From the NCBI RefSeq assembly GCF_016632335.1, contig NZ_JAEPBG010000005.1, forward strand, positions 62,001-126,000: a DNA stretch of 64,000 nt. Reading direction: 5' to 3'. A model generated the notes under the pieces. That model ran no database searches. It was not told where the DNA came from and saw nothing but the letters and a program-made list of their open reading frames with translations. The stretch comes from Noviherbaspirillum pedocola. Lineage in GTDB: Bacteria; Pseudomonadota; Gammaproteobacteria; Burkholderiales; Burkholderiaceae_D. The position numbers and the translations under genes were made by a program. Within the stretch, counting starts at the first letter, position 1. Every line of letters begins with the position of its first letter. Positions 24,921 to 33,843 of this stretch are shown here, in pieces.

Positions 24921-27818
24921 TCACGCCACGACCAGGCGGCACAGGGACACCTTGGTCTCCTGCATCATGGTCACGACGTCATAGCCATAGGTCCATCCGG
25001 TATTGGCCGCTTCGCCAAGCACGATCGGCGCGGAGCCCTGCGGATAATTCGGGCGCAGGTCCTCGCCCATCCACCAGCCGCCGAAGTGGTACGGCATCCA
25101 CACCAGTCCCTCCGGCACCCGCGGTGTCACCATCGCCGCGATCTTGAGGCGCGCGCCGGTCGGCGTTTCCACCCACACGTATTTGCCGGTCTGTATGCCG
25201 ATGCGCGACGCATCGATGGGGTTGATCTCCACGAACATCGTTTGCTGCAGCTCGGCCAGCCAGGGATTGGAGCGGGTCTCGTCGCCGCCGCCTTCGTATT
25301 CCACCAGGCGTCCCGAGGTCATGATCATCGGGAAGTCCTTGTGGAAATCGACCTTCTGCACCGAGGAAAACAGCGTCGGCAGGCGCCAGAATGCGGCCTT
25401 GTCCGGATAGGTCGGATACTGCGCCACCAGGTCGCGCCGCGGCGAGGAGATCGGCTCGCGGTGGGTCGGCACCGGGTCCGGGAAATTCCAGACATTGGCG
25501 CGAGCCCGCGCATTGCCGTAGGGCGCGCAGCCATGCTTGATCACCACGCGGATGATGCCGCCGGACATGTCGGTCTTCCAGTTCTTGCCTTCGGCCTGCT
25601 GCTGTTCTTCCGGCGTGAGCTCGCTCCACCAGCCGAGCTTCTTGAGGAACACGTGGTCGAACTCGGGATAACCGACATCGATTTCGCTGTCCTTGGTCCC
25701 CCATCCGTCTGCGGCCAGCAGCGAGTCGCCGTTGTGCTCCACGCCCCAGTTGGCGCGGAAGGGCAGGCCGCCGTCGGCCACCGATTTCGAGGTGTCGTAC
25801 AGGATGGGCGTGCCCGGATGCTTCATCTCCGGCGTGCCCCAGCACGGCCAGGGCAAGCCGTAATAGTCGCCCTTGCATGGCCCGTCCTCGGCCAATAACG
25901 TGGTCGGATTGAAGGTGTGCTTGTTCTCCATGTGCAGCTTGAGCCGCTCCGGCGAGATGCCGGTGTAGCCGATGGTCCAGACCGAGCGGTTGATCTCGCG
26001 CAGGATGTCCTCGATCACCGGCTCGTTGTTGACCACCTTGATGTTCTTGCACAGCTCGTCGGCGAAGCCGAACTTCTTCGCGAACAGGTACATGATCTCG
26101 TGGTCGGTCTTGCATTCGAACAGCGGCAGGATCACGCGCTCGCGCCATTGCACGCTGCGGTTGGAGCAGGTGACCGAGCCCTGGGTTTCGAATTGCGTCG
26201 TGGCCGGCAGCAGGTACACGCCATCCTTGCGGCCATGCATGGCCGCGGTCATGGTCGGATACGGGTCGATGACCACCAGCATGTCGAGCTTTTGCATCGC
26301 GGCCTTCATGTCCGGCAGCCGCGTCTGGCTGTTCGGCGCATGGCCCCAGTACACCACCGCGCGCAGAGCGCTCGGCTGGTCGATGAATTCCTTCTTCTCG
26401 TTGACGCCGTCGAACCAGCGCGAGACGGTCATGCCGGGCTTTTCCATCAGCGCCTTGCTGGCGAAGCGGCCCTTCAGCCATTCATAGTCCACGCCCCAGA
26501 CCCGCGCGAAATACTTCCATGCGCCCTCGGCGATGCCGTAATAGCCGGGCAGCGAATCCGGGTTCGGGCCGACGTCAGTCGCGCCCTGCACATTGTCGTG
26601 GCCGCGGTAGATGTTGGCGCCGCCGCCGGCCACGCCGATATTGCCCAGCGCCAGCTGCAGGATGGACAGCGCGCGCACATTGGCCGTGCCGACGCTGTGC
26701 TGCGTGATGCCCATGCACCACACCACCGAGGACGGCCGGTTCTTCGCCAGCAGCTCGGCGGTGCGATGCACCGCGGCTTCCGGCACGCCGGTGACGTCGG
26801 CCACCTTGTCCGGCGTCCATTTCGCCACTTCCTTGCGCACATCGTCCATGCCGTAAGTGCGCGCGGCGATGTAGTCCTTGGCTTCCCAGCCGTTCTGGAA
26901 GATGTGCCACAGCACGCCCCAGACGAAGGCGATGTCGGTGCCCGGGCGGATGCGCACATAGTGATGGGCGAAGCGCGCGGTGCGGGTGAAGCGCGGATCG
27001 ACGACGATCATCTTCGCGCCCAGCTCCTTCGCATGCAGGAAGTGCTGCATCGAAATCGGATGCGCCTCGGACGGATTCGAACCGATGAAGATCACCGCCT
27101 TCGAATGCGCCAGGTCATTGAACGAGTTCGTCATCGCGCCGTAGCCATAGGTCTGGGCCACGCCGGCGACCGTGGTCGAATGGCAGATGCGCGCCTGGTG
27201 ATCGCAGTTGTTCGAGCCGAAGAAGGACACGAACTTGCGCAGCAGATAGGACTGCTCGTTGTTGTGCTTGGAGGATCCGATCCAGAACACACCGTCGGGT
27301 CCGGCCTGCTGACGGATCTGCAGCAGCTTGTCGCCGACTTCCCGGATCGCCACATCCCAGGAGATGCGCTCGTACTTGCCATTGACCAGCTTCATCGGAT
27401 AGCGCAGCCGGTGCTCGCCGAAGCCATGCTCGCGTACCGACGCGCCCTTGGCGCAATGCGCGCCGAGGTTGATCGGCGACTCGAAGGCCGTGTCCTGCCG
27501 CACCCAGACGCCGTTCTGCACGATCGCATTCACCGAGCAGCCGACCGAGCAATGGCTGCACACGGTATGGCGCAGCGCCGGTTTGCCGGTGTCGCCGACG
27601 TCTTCGGCGCGGGTCTGCGCCTGGGCCTTCTGCATCACCTGCAGCGGCAGTTGCTGGGCCAGCACGCCGGCGCCGGCGGTGAGACCGGCGCGCGCCAGGA
27701 AGGCGCGGCGCGACAGCGCGGCCGGGTTGGCGCCGTCGCGCGCCGGCAGGCGCGGCACCAGGCTGGAAGACCCGGAAGATTTGCCACGGGCATCGCCCGT
27801 CTTGCGCAATAGGCTCAT
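24921..27818 (-). CDS. Formate dehydrogenase alpha subunit (Mo/W-bisPGD, Cys form)
   Basis: A 965-aa catalytic subunit oxidising formate to CO2. A Tat signal (SRRAFLARAG, about 37-46) means export as a folded enzyme. The [4Fe-4S] site is C87, C90, C94 and C122. The metal ligand is Cys212 in ARICHSTTVAG, where E. coli FdnG has selenocysteine, so no Sec insertion is needed. The MGDP-binding regions (GAMTNSFNDL, VVWCMGITQHSVGT) and the C-terminal molydopterin-binding domain (VWVETPTGARLKIAA) are present. AGGAAA before the ATG at 27818 supports the start. It lies directly downstream of the 73-aa Tat protein gene. Confidence 0.93.
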   Translation of the reverse strand: MSLLRKTGDARGKSSGSSSLVPRLPARDGANPAALSRRAFLARAGLTAGAGVLAQQLPLQVMQKAQAQTRAEDVGDTGKPALRHTVCSHCSVGCSVNAIVQNGVWVRQDTAFESPINLGAHCAKGASVREHGFGEHRLRYPMKLVNGKYERISWDVAIREVGDKLLQIRQQAGPDGVFWIGSSKHNNEQSYLLRKFVSFFGSNNCDHQARICHSTTVAGVAQTYGYGAMTNSFNDLAHSKAVIFIGSNPSEAHPISMQHFLHAKELGAKMIVVDPRFTRTARFAHHYVRIRPGTDIAFVWGVLWHIFQNGWEAKDYIAARTYGMDDVRKEVAKWTPDKVADVTGVPEAAVHRTAELLAKNRPSSVVWCMGITQHSVGTANVRALSILQLALGNIGVAGGGANIYRGHDNVQGATDVGPNPDSLPGYYGIAEGAWKYFARVWGVDYEWLKGRFASKALMEKPGMTVSRWFDGVNEKKEFIDQPSALRAVVYWGHAPNSQTRLPDMKAAMQKLDMLVVIDPYPTMTAAMHGRKDGVYLLPATTQFETQGSVTCSNRSVQWRERVILPLFECKTDHEIMYLFAKKFGFADELCKNIKVVNNEPVIEDILREINRSVWTIGYTGISPERLKLHMENKHTFNPTTLLAEDGPCKGDYYGLPWPCWGTPEMKHPGTPILYDTSKSVADGGLPFRANWGVEHNGDSLLAADGWGTKDSEIDVGYPEFDHVFLKKLGWWSELTPEEQQQAEGKNWKTDMSGGIIRVVIKHGCAPYGNARARANVWNFPDPVPTHREPISSPRRDLVAQYPTYPDKAAFWRLPTLFSSVQKVDFHKDFPMIMTSGRLVEYEGGGDETRSNPWLAELQQTMFVEINPIDASRIGIQTGKYVWVETPTGARLKIAAMVTPRVPEGLVWMPYHFGGWWMGEDLRPNYPQGSAPIVLGEAANTGWTYGYDVVTMMQETKVSLCRLVVA

Positions 27819-27827
27819 GTCGGTTTC

Positions 27828-28049
27828 CTACATGCGGCGCAGCGCGGCGTAGTAGCTGCGGATGTGCTCGGTTTCGTGATAGCCGCGGTTCTCCGGCGGC
27901 GCTTCCAGCGCCTTCGCTTCCTCGACCGGCGCCGCAGCAACCGGCGCGGCGCGCGACACCAGCGCCAGCGCCGCGCCGAGCAGGCCGGCGCCCTTCGCGG
28001 TGTGCAGGAATTCGCGGCGGTTCGGGTTGGGTTGATCGGTCTTTTTCAT
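27828..28049 (-). CDS. Small Tat-signal protein of formate dehydrogenase operon, 73 aa
   Basis: A short protein with a twin-arginine leader (PNRREFLHTAKGAGLLGAA) and a ~33-residue tail ending YHETEHIRSYYAALRRM. Tiny proteins of this form commonly precede formate dehydrogenase alpha genes in Betaproteobacteria and are thought to be an accessory or additional subunit. AAGGAG eight bases upstream of the ATG at 28049 is strong, and the start overlaps the chaperone stop by ATGA. Confidence 0.85.
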   Translation of the reverse strand: MKKTDQPNPNRREFLHTAKGAGLLGAALALVSRAAPVAAAPVEEAKALEAPPENRGYHETEHIRSYYAALRRM

Positions 28050-28717
28050 GATCGGGCTCCTTCTGCAATGTCGTGGTCCATCTCCATGCCGAAGGCTTCG
28101 GCTTCGATCGCGAAGAAAGCGTCGGCGAAGTCGGCGAGATGGCGGGTGAAATTCGCGCCGGGGGCGCTGCGCATGTCCCGCAGGAAGCGCGCGTACCAGC
28201 TGGCGATGTGGTGTTCGAAGAAGGCGTGCTGCAGTTCCAGCGGCCGCGCTTCGGTGATCAGGATGCGCATCGTCTCGCACAGCGAACCGAGGTGGTCTTC
28301 GAGTTCAAAGGCGCCGGCGCGGCGGGCGAGGCCGAGTGCGCGGAGTTCGTCGCGCAGCTTGGCCAGCGGCTTTTCCATCATGTGGCCGGCGATGTAGAGC
28401 GACTCGTAGGGGTTGAGCAGCGGGGTGCCGGTGGAGATGAAGAGGGCGGCGTATTCGTCCTTCAGTGCGCGTTCGTCCATGACGGTGGCGGCAATGCGCA
28501 GGTTTTCCCAGGCGCGGTCTAGCGGGGAGGCGGGTGCAGCGTGCGGATCCACAGACAGCGGGTCGGCACGGGCAAGCACGGCCAGCAGGCCGACGTCGGG
28601 CGGGCCGAGCAGGAAGGAGCCGATCAGGCCGTAGAGGTCGGCGCGGGCTTGGTCTTCGGCGTCGAGCGGGACGGTAGCCGGGCAGGTTGTGAAATCGGTA
28701 TTACGGGGCTCTGTCAT
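28046..28717 (-). CDS. TorD/DmsD-family molybdoenzyme chaperone
   Basis: A 223-aa all-helical cytosolic protein. Family features are LYGLIGSFLLGPPD near the start, the EYAALFIS...NPYESLYI segment (about residues 88-107) and the C-terminal HIASWYARFLRDM helix. It is expected to bind the Tat leader of the alpha subunit and hold it back until cofactor is inserted. First gene of the operon; the promoter should lie in 28718-28900. The ribosome site before the ATG is weak. Confidence 0.85.
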   Translation of the reverse strand: MTEPRNTDFTTCPATVPLDAEDQARADLYGLIGSFLLGPPDVGLLAVLARADPLSVDPHAAPASPLDRAWENLRIAATVMDERALKDEYAALFISTGTPLLNPYESLYIAGHMMEKPLAKLRDELRALGLARRAGAFELEDHLGSLCETMRILITEARPLELQHAFFEHHIASWYARFLRDMRSAPGANFTRHLADFADAFFAIEAEAFGMEMDHDIAEGARS

Positions 28718-29147
28718 TAACGATGTCTTCGAGAACGGCGCGCGTATGCGTCGAGTAGCTTTTCAAAACATCAATGAGCAACTTGTGTGCCACAACGAAG
28801 CCAGCATGTCGGACCCGCGTCAACGCAGGAAGCATCACCCATTCGGCTCTATGGCAGCGCAGACCGAGCGACCGACATGGAATATTTACCGGTAATTTGG
28901 AAAATCTTGACGCGCTATAGCGGAACGTCGCAGAGGCGTCATGTAACTCAGCAAGCGCTACCGGTAATTCTTGCCCAATGCAAAGCCAGTCCGATTTCTG
29001 CAGTGAAAAGCTTGCTTTTTTCAAGCCGGAAATTCGAGTGAAGTCATATCCGTCGGACAATGGAACTTTTATTGCGGCCCTGATGTTGTGATAGGCCGTG
29101 AGGTTAAGTGCACGGCGAAAGCAGCTTAAAGTTTAAAGGAATCTAAA
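28718..29147. other. Gene-free stretch at the left edge of the AT-rich island
   Basis: Composition becomes visibly AT-richer here than in the formate dehydrogenase operon. Short frames exist on both strands, but none has a ribosome site or protein-like composition. It should contain the minus-strand promoter of the chaperone gene and the plus-strand promoter of the orphan gene at 29148. I saw no convincing consensus for either. Confidence 0.5.
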
Positions 29148-30599
29148 ATGTGTGACAGAGTATTTGAACATTGGACGAGAGATTACAACCCATCGGCTGT
29201 GATATATCTGAACATCGGGGACGAACAAAGCCGACAGATTGAGTCTAAAATCACACCGAGAGCCGTAAAAACTTGTGAGGGTAAATGGTGTGCATTCTAT
29301 GAAATGAATTTGCGCTCTCTGGTATCCCGGGCGCCGAAATGGGTTCAGGATTATATCGAGCCATGCTTTGCAAAATATCAAATGAAGGCCGTTCTGCTTG
29401 AGTATGCTGCCGCGAATAATAATGACTTTATCAACACTTGGTTACCCGACGCATTGAAGAGAATAGAAACTTCTAATGTCGGTGCAAAGTCTCTCGAAAA
29501 ATTCGTAGTGAGTGATGCAACTGCCATCTTGAAAAGCATGAGTACAGACCAGAGAAAAAATCTATATGTTGCCTTGCAAGGCAGAATCTCGGTTCAAACG
29601 CCAAAGACTCCGGAAAGCATTCTGTGCGCAAAGCTGCAGCGTGCCATTATTTTGTGCGAAGTGCAAAGCCGGAACGAAAAATTGAAACAGGCATATTCCA
29701 AGGTGCTAAACGCGGACGACAAGGGAAGTAATAGCGACGAAGGTCTGCAAGAAATCGAAAAAATTACGAAAGAAGTTTTCGATTGGATTGGCCATAATGC
29801 GGACGATAGCGAAGGTTGTGCGCTCGTTGCTAAGCGGATAGGCAAAGCGATCATGCCTTCGAAGGAGCAGATGAATTCGATGAAAGCCGGCATGACCACA
29901 TTACCCTTAAAGATAGAATTACTCGAAAACATCAAGGCGTACAAGAAAGATTCTGTGACAACAAGTGTTTTCATAGAGCTCTACAAAACTGTGGACAAGC
30001 TGAATTATTTTCGTACTCCTGAACTGATTGAAAAATATGACCGCGGACTTACTTCTTATGAAAATGAGGTGGTCAAAACGACATCGGTCACAAATTCTGA
30101 CCGAACGACACCTGCGCAGGAGGTGAATGCCGGAAAAGGTTCAGAGCCCGTTACAACTGAAGATTGGAAACACAAGAAAATAGCAGAGCTGCAGAAGTGG
30201 AACGAGAATCTTTTTCTTGCTGAGGGTAGAACTCGCCTGCTTTTATCGAAAAAGGAACTTTTCTCCCAGTGGATTTCGAAGATTGATCCCTTATTGGAGG
30301 CCTTTAGCACAATAGATGTAGGAGTATTGAAAGACAATGAAAACACATATTCATTCAATGTCGCGCAACTCCGAAAGCTGAGGGATGACCTGAAGATGTT
30401 CTGCGCCGACTCCAGAAATGCTCCCTCCGCCCAAGCGATCTTGACATGGGTTGGCAACATCCTTCACCGTTGCGCGACTCTTGTTTTAAACGAGCGCTAC
30501 ACTCCGGGAGAAAGAATTTTCGTAGAAATTGCGAGAGCATTAACCGAAATTTTCCTTGACCAATTTCAAAAACAAGCTAAAACGAACCGCCGAGGTTAA
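29148..30599 (+). CDS. Unrecognised 483-aa island protein (orphan 1)
   Basis: A hydrophilic, helix-rich protein with no signal peptide, membrane segment or catalytic motif that I recognise. Seven or so Cys are scattered (for example CEGKWCAFYEMN near residue 43). The middle has Lys/Glu-rich helices that could form coiled coils. A disordered Thr/Ser/Pro-rich hinge near residues 305-340 leads to a second helical part beginning KHKKIAELQKWNENLF. AAGGA seven bases upstream of the ATG at 29148 is a good ribosome site. Codon use is unlike the surrounding genes, pointing to transfer. A perfect hairpin follows the stop. It may be a secreted effector or a phage-type cargo gene, but nothing in the sequence decides this. 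Confidence 0.75.
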   Translation: MCDRVFEHWTRDYNPSAVIYLNIGDEQSRQIESKITPRAVKTCEGKWCAFYEMNLRSLVSRAPKWVQDYIEPCFAKYQMKAVLLEYAAANNNDFINTWLPDALKRIETSNVGAKSLEKFVVSDATAILKSMSTDQRKNLYVALQGRISVQTPKTPESILCAKLQRAIILCEVQSRNEKLKQAYSKVLNADDKGSNSDEGLQEIEKITKEVFDWIGHNADDSEGCALVAKRIGKAIMPSKEQMNSMKAGMTTLPLKIELLENIKAYKKDSVTTSVFIELYKTVDKLNYFRTPELIEKYDRGLTSYENEVVKTTSVTNSDRTTPAQEVNAGKGSEPVTTEDWKHKKIAELQKWNENLFLAEGRTRLLLSKKELFSQWISKIDPLLEAFSTIDVGVLKDNENTYSFNVAQLRKLRDDLKMFCADSRNAPSAQAILTWVGNILHRCATLVLNERYTPGERIFVEIARALTEIFLDQFQKQAKTNRRG

Positions 30600-30623
30600 A
30601 GAAAATATCATGGTTCCATTTGT

Positions 30624-30676
30624 TTCGGTTCGAATTGCCAATAGCGATAATTCTTTGAGGGCAGTTTCGAACCGAA
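30624..30676. repeat. Inverted repeat downstream of orphan 1
   Basis: Perfect 11-bp arms TTCGGTTCGAA (30624-30634) and TTCGAACCGAA (30666-30676) can be extended by a few imperfect pairs; the 31-base loop is large. It lies between the stop of the 483-aa gene and the end of the ftsK fragment and may act as a shared terminator or mark a recombination boundary. Confidence 0.55.
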
Positions 30677-30695
30677 GGTTTACTTTATGAAATGC

Positions 30696-31540
30696 TCAAT
30701 CCCCCGGCGGCAACAGCACAGCCCGACTTCCATTGCTGGCCATTGCGGACAAAATCCCCGCCGCCTCCAGCTGTTCCACCAGTCTTGCCGCACCGTTATA
30801 ACCCAACCACAAATGCCGCTGCACCGTGGAAATCGACGCTTTACGCGTGCGAATGACGAAAGCGATCGTTTCGTCATACAGCGGATCAGTCTCGGCGTCC
30901 GCTTCTCCGGCTAGCGCTGCATCCGGCGCTTCCTTGGCTGCCGGCCCGGTCAGCACTGCATCCTCGTACTCCGGCTCGCCGAAGCGCTTCAGATTTTCCA
31001 CCACCCGATGCACTTCCTCGTCGGACACGAAAGCGCCGTGCACCCGTTGCGGATAGCCCGACCCCGGCGGCAGGAACAGCATGTCGCCATGGCCGAGCGG
31101 GCTTCGGCGCCCATCTGGTCCAGCACTGTGCGCGAGTCGATCTTGGACGACACCTGGAATGCCAGGCGCGTCGGAATGTTTGCCTTGTCCAGCGGCTTTG
31201 GAGCATCCGGCATCAGCGAGAACAGGTTCGGCGCCTTGCGACCGGCGGCCTTCGCATCGCGGTTGCGGGCATTGAAGCCAGCCAAATTGCGCACGCCCAG
31301 CGCCGACATCAGCCGGTAGCGCCACTCCATCTGCCGCCGAGAATCGGGCAATTCCTGCCCCATGCACGTTTTGCCAGGAATGGTTCCGGCGACGCGGATC
31401 GACGCCATGCCCAGCGTGCACGCCAAGTCCTTCATCAAGCCGACGATCTGCGCACCGCGCACGCCGATCACCGGTTCGACTTCATGGCGGCTAATGACCG
31501 AGGCGGCGCCGGCGCCGAGCACAGCGACCGGCATCTTCAC
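30696..31540 (-). pseudogene. ftsK: Decayed ftsK 3' fragment lacking both Walker motifs
   Basis: This 845-base block aligns to intact ftsK positions 34533 to about 35890. It keeps the beta-domain entry ([15 protein letters not shown]; intact: [15 protein letters not shown]), the [19 protein letters not shown] segment and the gamma domain. Two segments are missing cleanly: one equivalent to 35337-35681 (345 bases, includes Walker A), joined at a 5-base AGATG repeat, and one equivalent to 35026-35196 (171 bases, includes Walker B). Both losses are multiples of three. A single-base deletion near 31098 (GAGCAGGGC became GAGCGGGC) then breaks the frame before the gamma domain. The DNA-recognition helix also changed from GYNRAAR to GYNGAAR. 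The 5' ~1.6 kb of ftsK is absent. It cannot encode a motor and is called a pseudogene. Confidence 0.9.
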
Positions 31541-32145
31541 GCATTTATGCCATCCCTCGCCATTTTCAGCGGGGACGAAAACGTACGTGCAAGCGGATTA
31601 CGCAGCGGACCGGAGGAATGGCTCGAAAACGGATGTAGAAGCCCAGGGGGTGTTTAGGCATGGGAGGAGAGCAGCGCCCATGCCAATCGGGAACGCACAT
31701 GCGACGAGATGTGCGGATAACGGTGCGGTCCAAAACGATCTCGTTGTTCATACTGGAAAGAGCCCGTTGGAATAAGGAACCGACGCTATCGCGCCGCTAC
31801 TTACCCACAGTCCTATGACCAATGCCGCAGACGTTTCGTCGTAGCACTATCCCCGGCGAAGCAAATTTCCCAGAGGTGTCGCAGAAGTGATTCGCAGTAG
31901 CGGTTTCAAGTTGTCGCCGAAGAACTGTGATTTCGAATGCGCCGCTGGTGATGGACCTCGATGAGGAAGGCATCCACTAGCCGGTTTCCAGTTATGTCCC
32001 GCATCGGATTGAACGTTCAGGATGAACGCTGAAGCAAATGCCGCGGTGACGAACGCAAACGGGCGGGCATTCCAGTGACTGATGGCAGATATCCGCGCAG
32101 AGGTGGAAATCGTTGCGTTGAAAGATTTGAAAAAGGAGAAGAGAT
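31541..32145. other. Intergenic stretch between ftsK fragment and orphan 2
   Basis: About 600 bases of mixed composition with no frame I trust. Similarity to ftsK stops at about 31540. The last 40 bases contain the ribosome site (AAAAGGAG) for the 565-aa gene. A GGAACC...CCACAGT pair at 31777-31812 has the wrong spacing for a type III secretion hrp box. Confidence 0.5.
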
Positions 32146-33843
32146 ATGAATGATGCGACACCCCCAAACAATCAAGTGCCCTTCTTCATACCAGGGCCAA
32201 CGCCACCAGGCAAAAGTACCGATCCGAACACCGGCACGAACGTAGGTGCAGAAAGCGCACCCGGTGCTCCAAATCTGCATGCTAAAAGTGCAGCAGAGAC
32301 GTTATTTGATCCGCAAAGTACGGCTAGTTCAATTCCACTAACCACAATGCAACCGAGCCTAAGCTCGAAGCCGGCGCAGACATCTGCGAAATCGGCGGTC
32401 TCATCCAAGTATGTCGACATGAGCCAACTGAAAGCAGAGCTCGAAGACGTGCGTGAGATGGTCTCTGACGTGGTCACTCGACTTATAAATATCCTGGAGC
32501 GACTACAAAATCTTCACGCTGGCAATCCGGCAACTATGGCCCAGATAAAACGGTTGAAGGCAGCTACCGAGAAGTTACTAGCGTCGGCGGACGACGTGTC
32601 AAACGAAGTGGCTGGAATTGAACACGAGCACAAAACGCCAACGAGCGGGAGGACGCATTCCGGAGTTTCGGCGCCAACGCAAAATACGGTTGGTTCTTCG
32701 CCGGTAACACAGTCCGGAACCGGAAATCTGGCGCAAGCGCCGACCACATCAGCGTTGCCGGCAAAACCAACTCAGCCAACGAATCAAGAGAAAATCGATA
32801 GGATGAAACGTGGGGTATTCACTGCATTCAGCAAGCTTGCCTCAATGAATCACAAACTCAAAGATTCCCAGACTGACGATAAACAACTTCTCGAACAAGC
32901 GCGAAAGCTGAGCGTTGAATTCCAAAATGCGATGCAAATGATGGGTACATTCTCTGGTGAAATTGATCAACTTTCTGCGAACAAAAACGAACAGCAGATT
33001 TTCGATTTTGAAATCAAGCTGACGCTGTTATCCAGTTATGTATCTGGTCTTGAGCAAAGATTTACGGAGCTTATGCATCAGATCAATTTTTTTGATGATT
33101 TCGAAAAAAAGACCGCTGAAAAGTCGAATGGAATATCATCAAACAACCAAGCCGTCAGTAACACAAGCGGCAGCCCGCTTAAAGCCACACTGAGCTTGGG
33201 GCCGCAGTCCGGAGGTTCAGCTCCTTCCGATAATAAAGATCAAGTAATTAATAAAACTATGGCGGCTTCCACGAATTTAAAAGGTGGTCAAGCCCCCGAC
33301 AAATCCTCCGCGGACAAGTCAATTGAAACGTCAAAATCGACTGCGATTTCCGGAAAACCGGCCTCATCGGCCCAATCTAGCCGAAGCGCATATCAAACAC
33401 GCATCATGAATTTGTATGAAGGATTTCGCGCAACCGATAAATATGCCACGGCTATCTGGTACAAATATTTCGAAAAAATCAATAATGACCAATTGAATGA
33501 TGAACGAACATTAAAGCTGCGCAGCGCGTACAAGGCCCTGCAAGATAATTTAACGCAGCTATCGGAAATTTTAGAAAAGAGTCGCACTGATTTCTGGGCA
33601 ATGTGGGACGAAAAACTGACGCATGAACTACCAAACCACCACTCCTCATTGGGTGGAATCTTAAATAAATTGCCAATTTACGAAAATATGCATCAACAAA
33701 TGATCGAGGCTACCAGAAACCTTGAGCAGGAATGCATTAGCTTCCTTGAAGGAAATGCCGTCAAAAATGATGGAGCTGGAAAAAAACCCACGCCTATGAA
33801 GGATGAAATAAAGGAGAAAGATACCAAGCCGCCCAAGACGTAA
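32146..33843 (+). CDS. Unrecognised 565-aa Ser/Thr/Asn-rich island protein (orphan 2)
   Basis: The first ~85 residues are Pro/Ser/Thr/Asn-rich and look disordered. A heptad-like coiled coil follows (about 92-160, DMSQLKAELEDVREMVSDVV), then another disordered linker. A helical part with repeated Gln/Leu/Lys heptads comes next (about 215-330), then a third Ser/Ala/Lys linker (330-420), a helical domain (425-540, with Trp/Tyr-rich ATAIWYKYFEKINNDQ) and a Lys-rich tail. There is no signal peptide or membrane helix. AAAAGGAG before the ATG gives a secure start. The architecture resembles secreted effector or needle/adhesin-type proteins exported without a classical signal, but no family is recognised and no secretion genes are in the window. 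AT-rich codon use indicates acquisition. Confidence 0.75.
   Translation: MNDATPPNNQVPFFIPGPTPPGKSTDPNTGTNVGAESAPGAPNLHAKSAAETLFDPQSTASSIPLTTMQPSLSSKPAQTSAKSAVSSKYVDMSQLKAELEDVREMVSDVVTRLINILERLQNLHAGNPATMAQIKRLKAATEKLLASADDVSNEVAGIEHEHKTPTSGRTHSGVSAPTQNTVGSSPVTQSGTGNLAQAPTTSALPAKPTQPTNQEKIDRMKRGVFTAFSKLASMNHKLKDSQTDDKQLLEQARKLSVEFQNAMQMMGTFSGEIDQLSANKNEQQIFDFEIKLTLLSSYVSGLEQRFTELMHQINFFDDFEKKTAEKSNGISSNNQAVSNTSGSPLKATLSLGPQSGGSAPSDNKDQVINKTMAASTNLKGGQAPDKSSADKSIETSKSTAISGKPASSAQSSRSAYQTRIMNLYEGFRATDKYATAIWYKYFEKINNDQLNDERTLKLRSAYKALQDNLTQLSEILEKSRTDFWAMWDEKLTHELPNHHSSLGGILNKLPIYENMHQQMIEATRNLEQECISFLEGNAVKNDGAGKKPTPMKDEIKEKDTKPPKT

Noticed and set aside
28701-29060. 119-codon minus-strand frame at the island edge
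   Set aside because: It overlaps the start of the chaperone gene in another frame, and lacks a ribosome site and any recognisable motif.
30989-31540. Treating the ftsK fragment as a functional short FtsK gene
   Set aside because: A one-base deletion shifts the frame before the gamma domain, both Walker motifs are gone, and a DNA-reading Arg is changed.
31777-31812. GGAACC and CCACAGT resembling a type III secretion hrp box upstream of orphan 2
   Set aside because: The spacing is 23 bases instead of 15-16, and it is over 330 bases from the gene.
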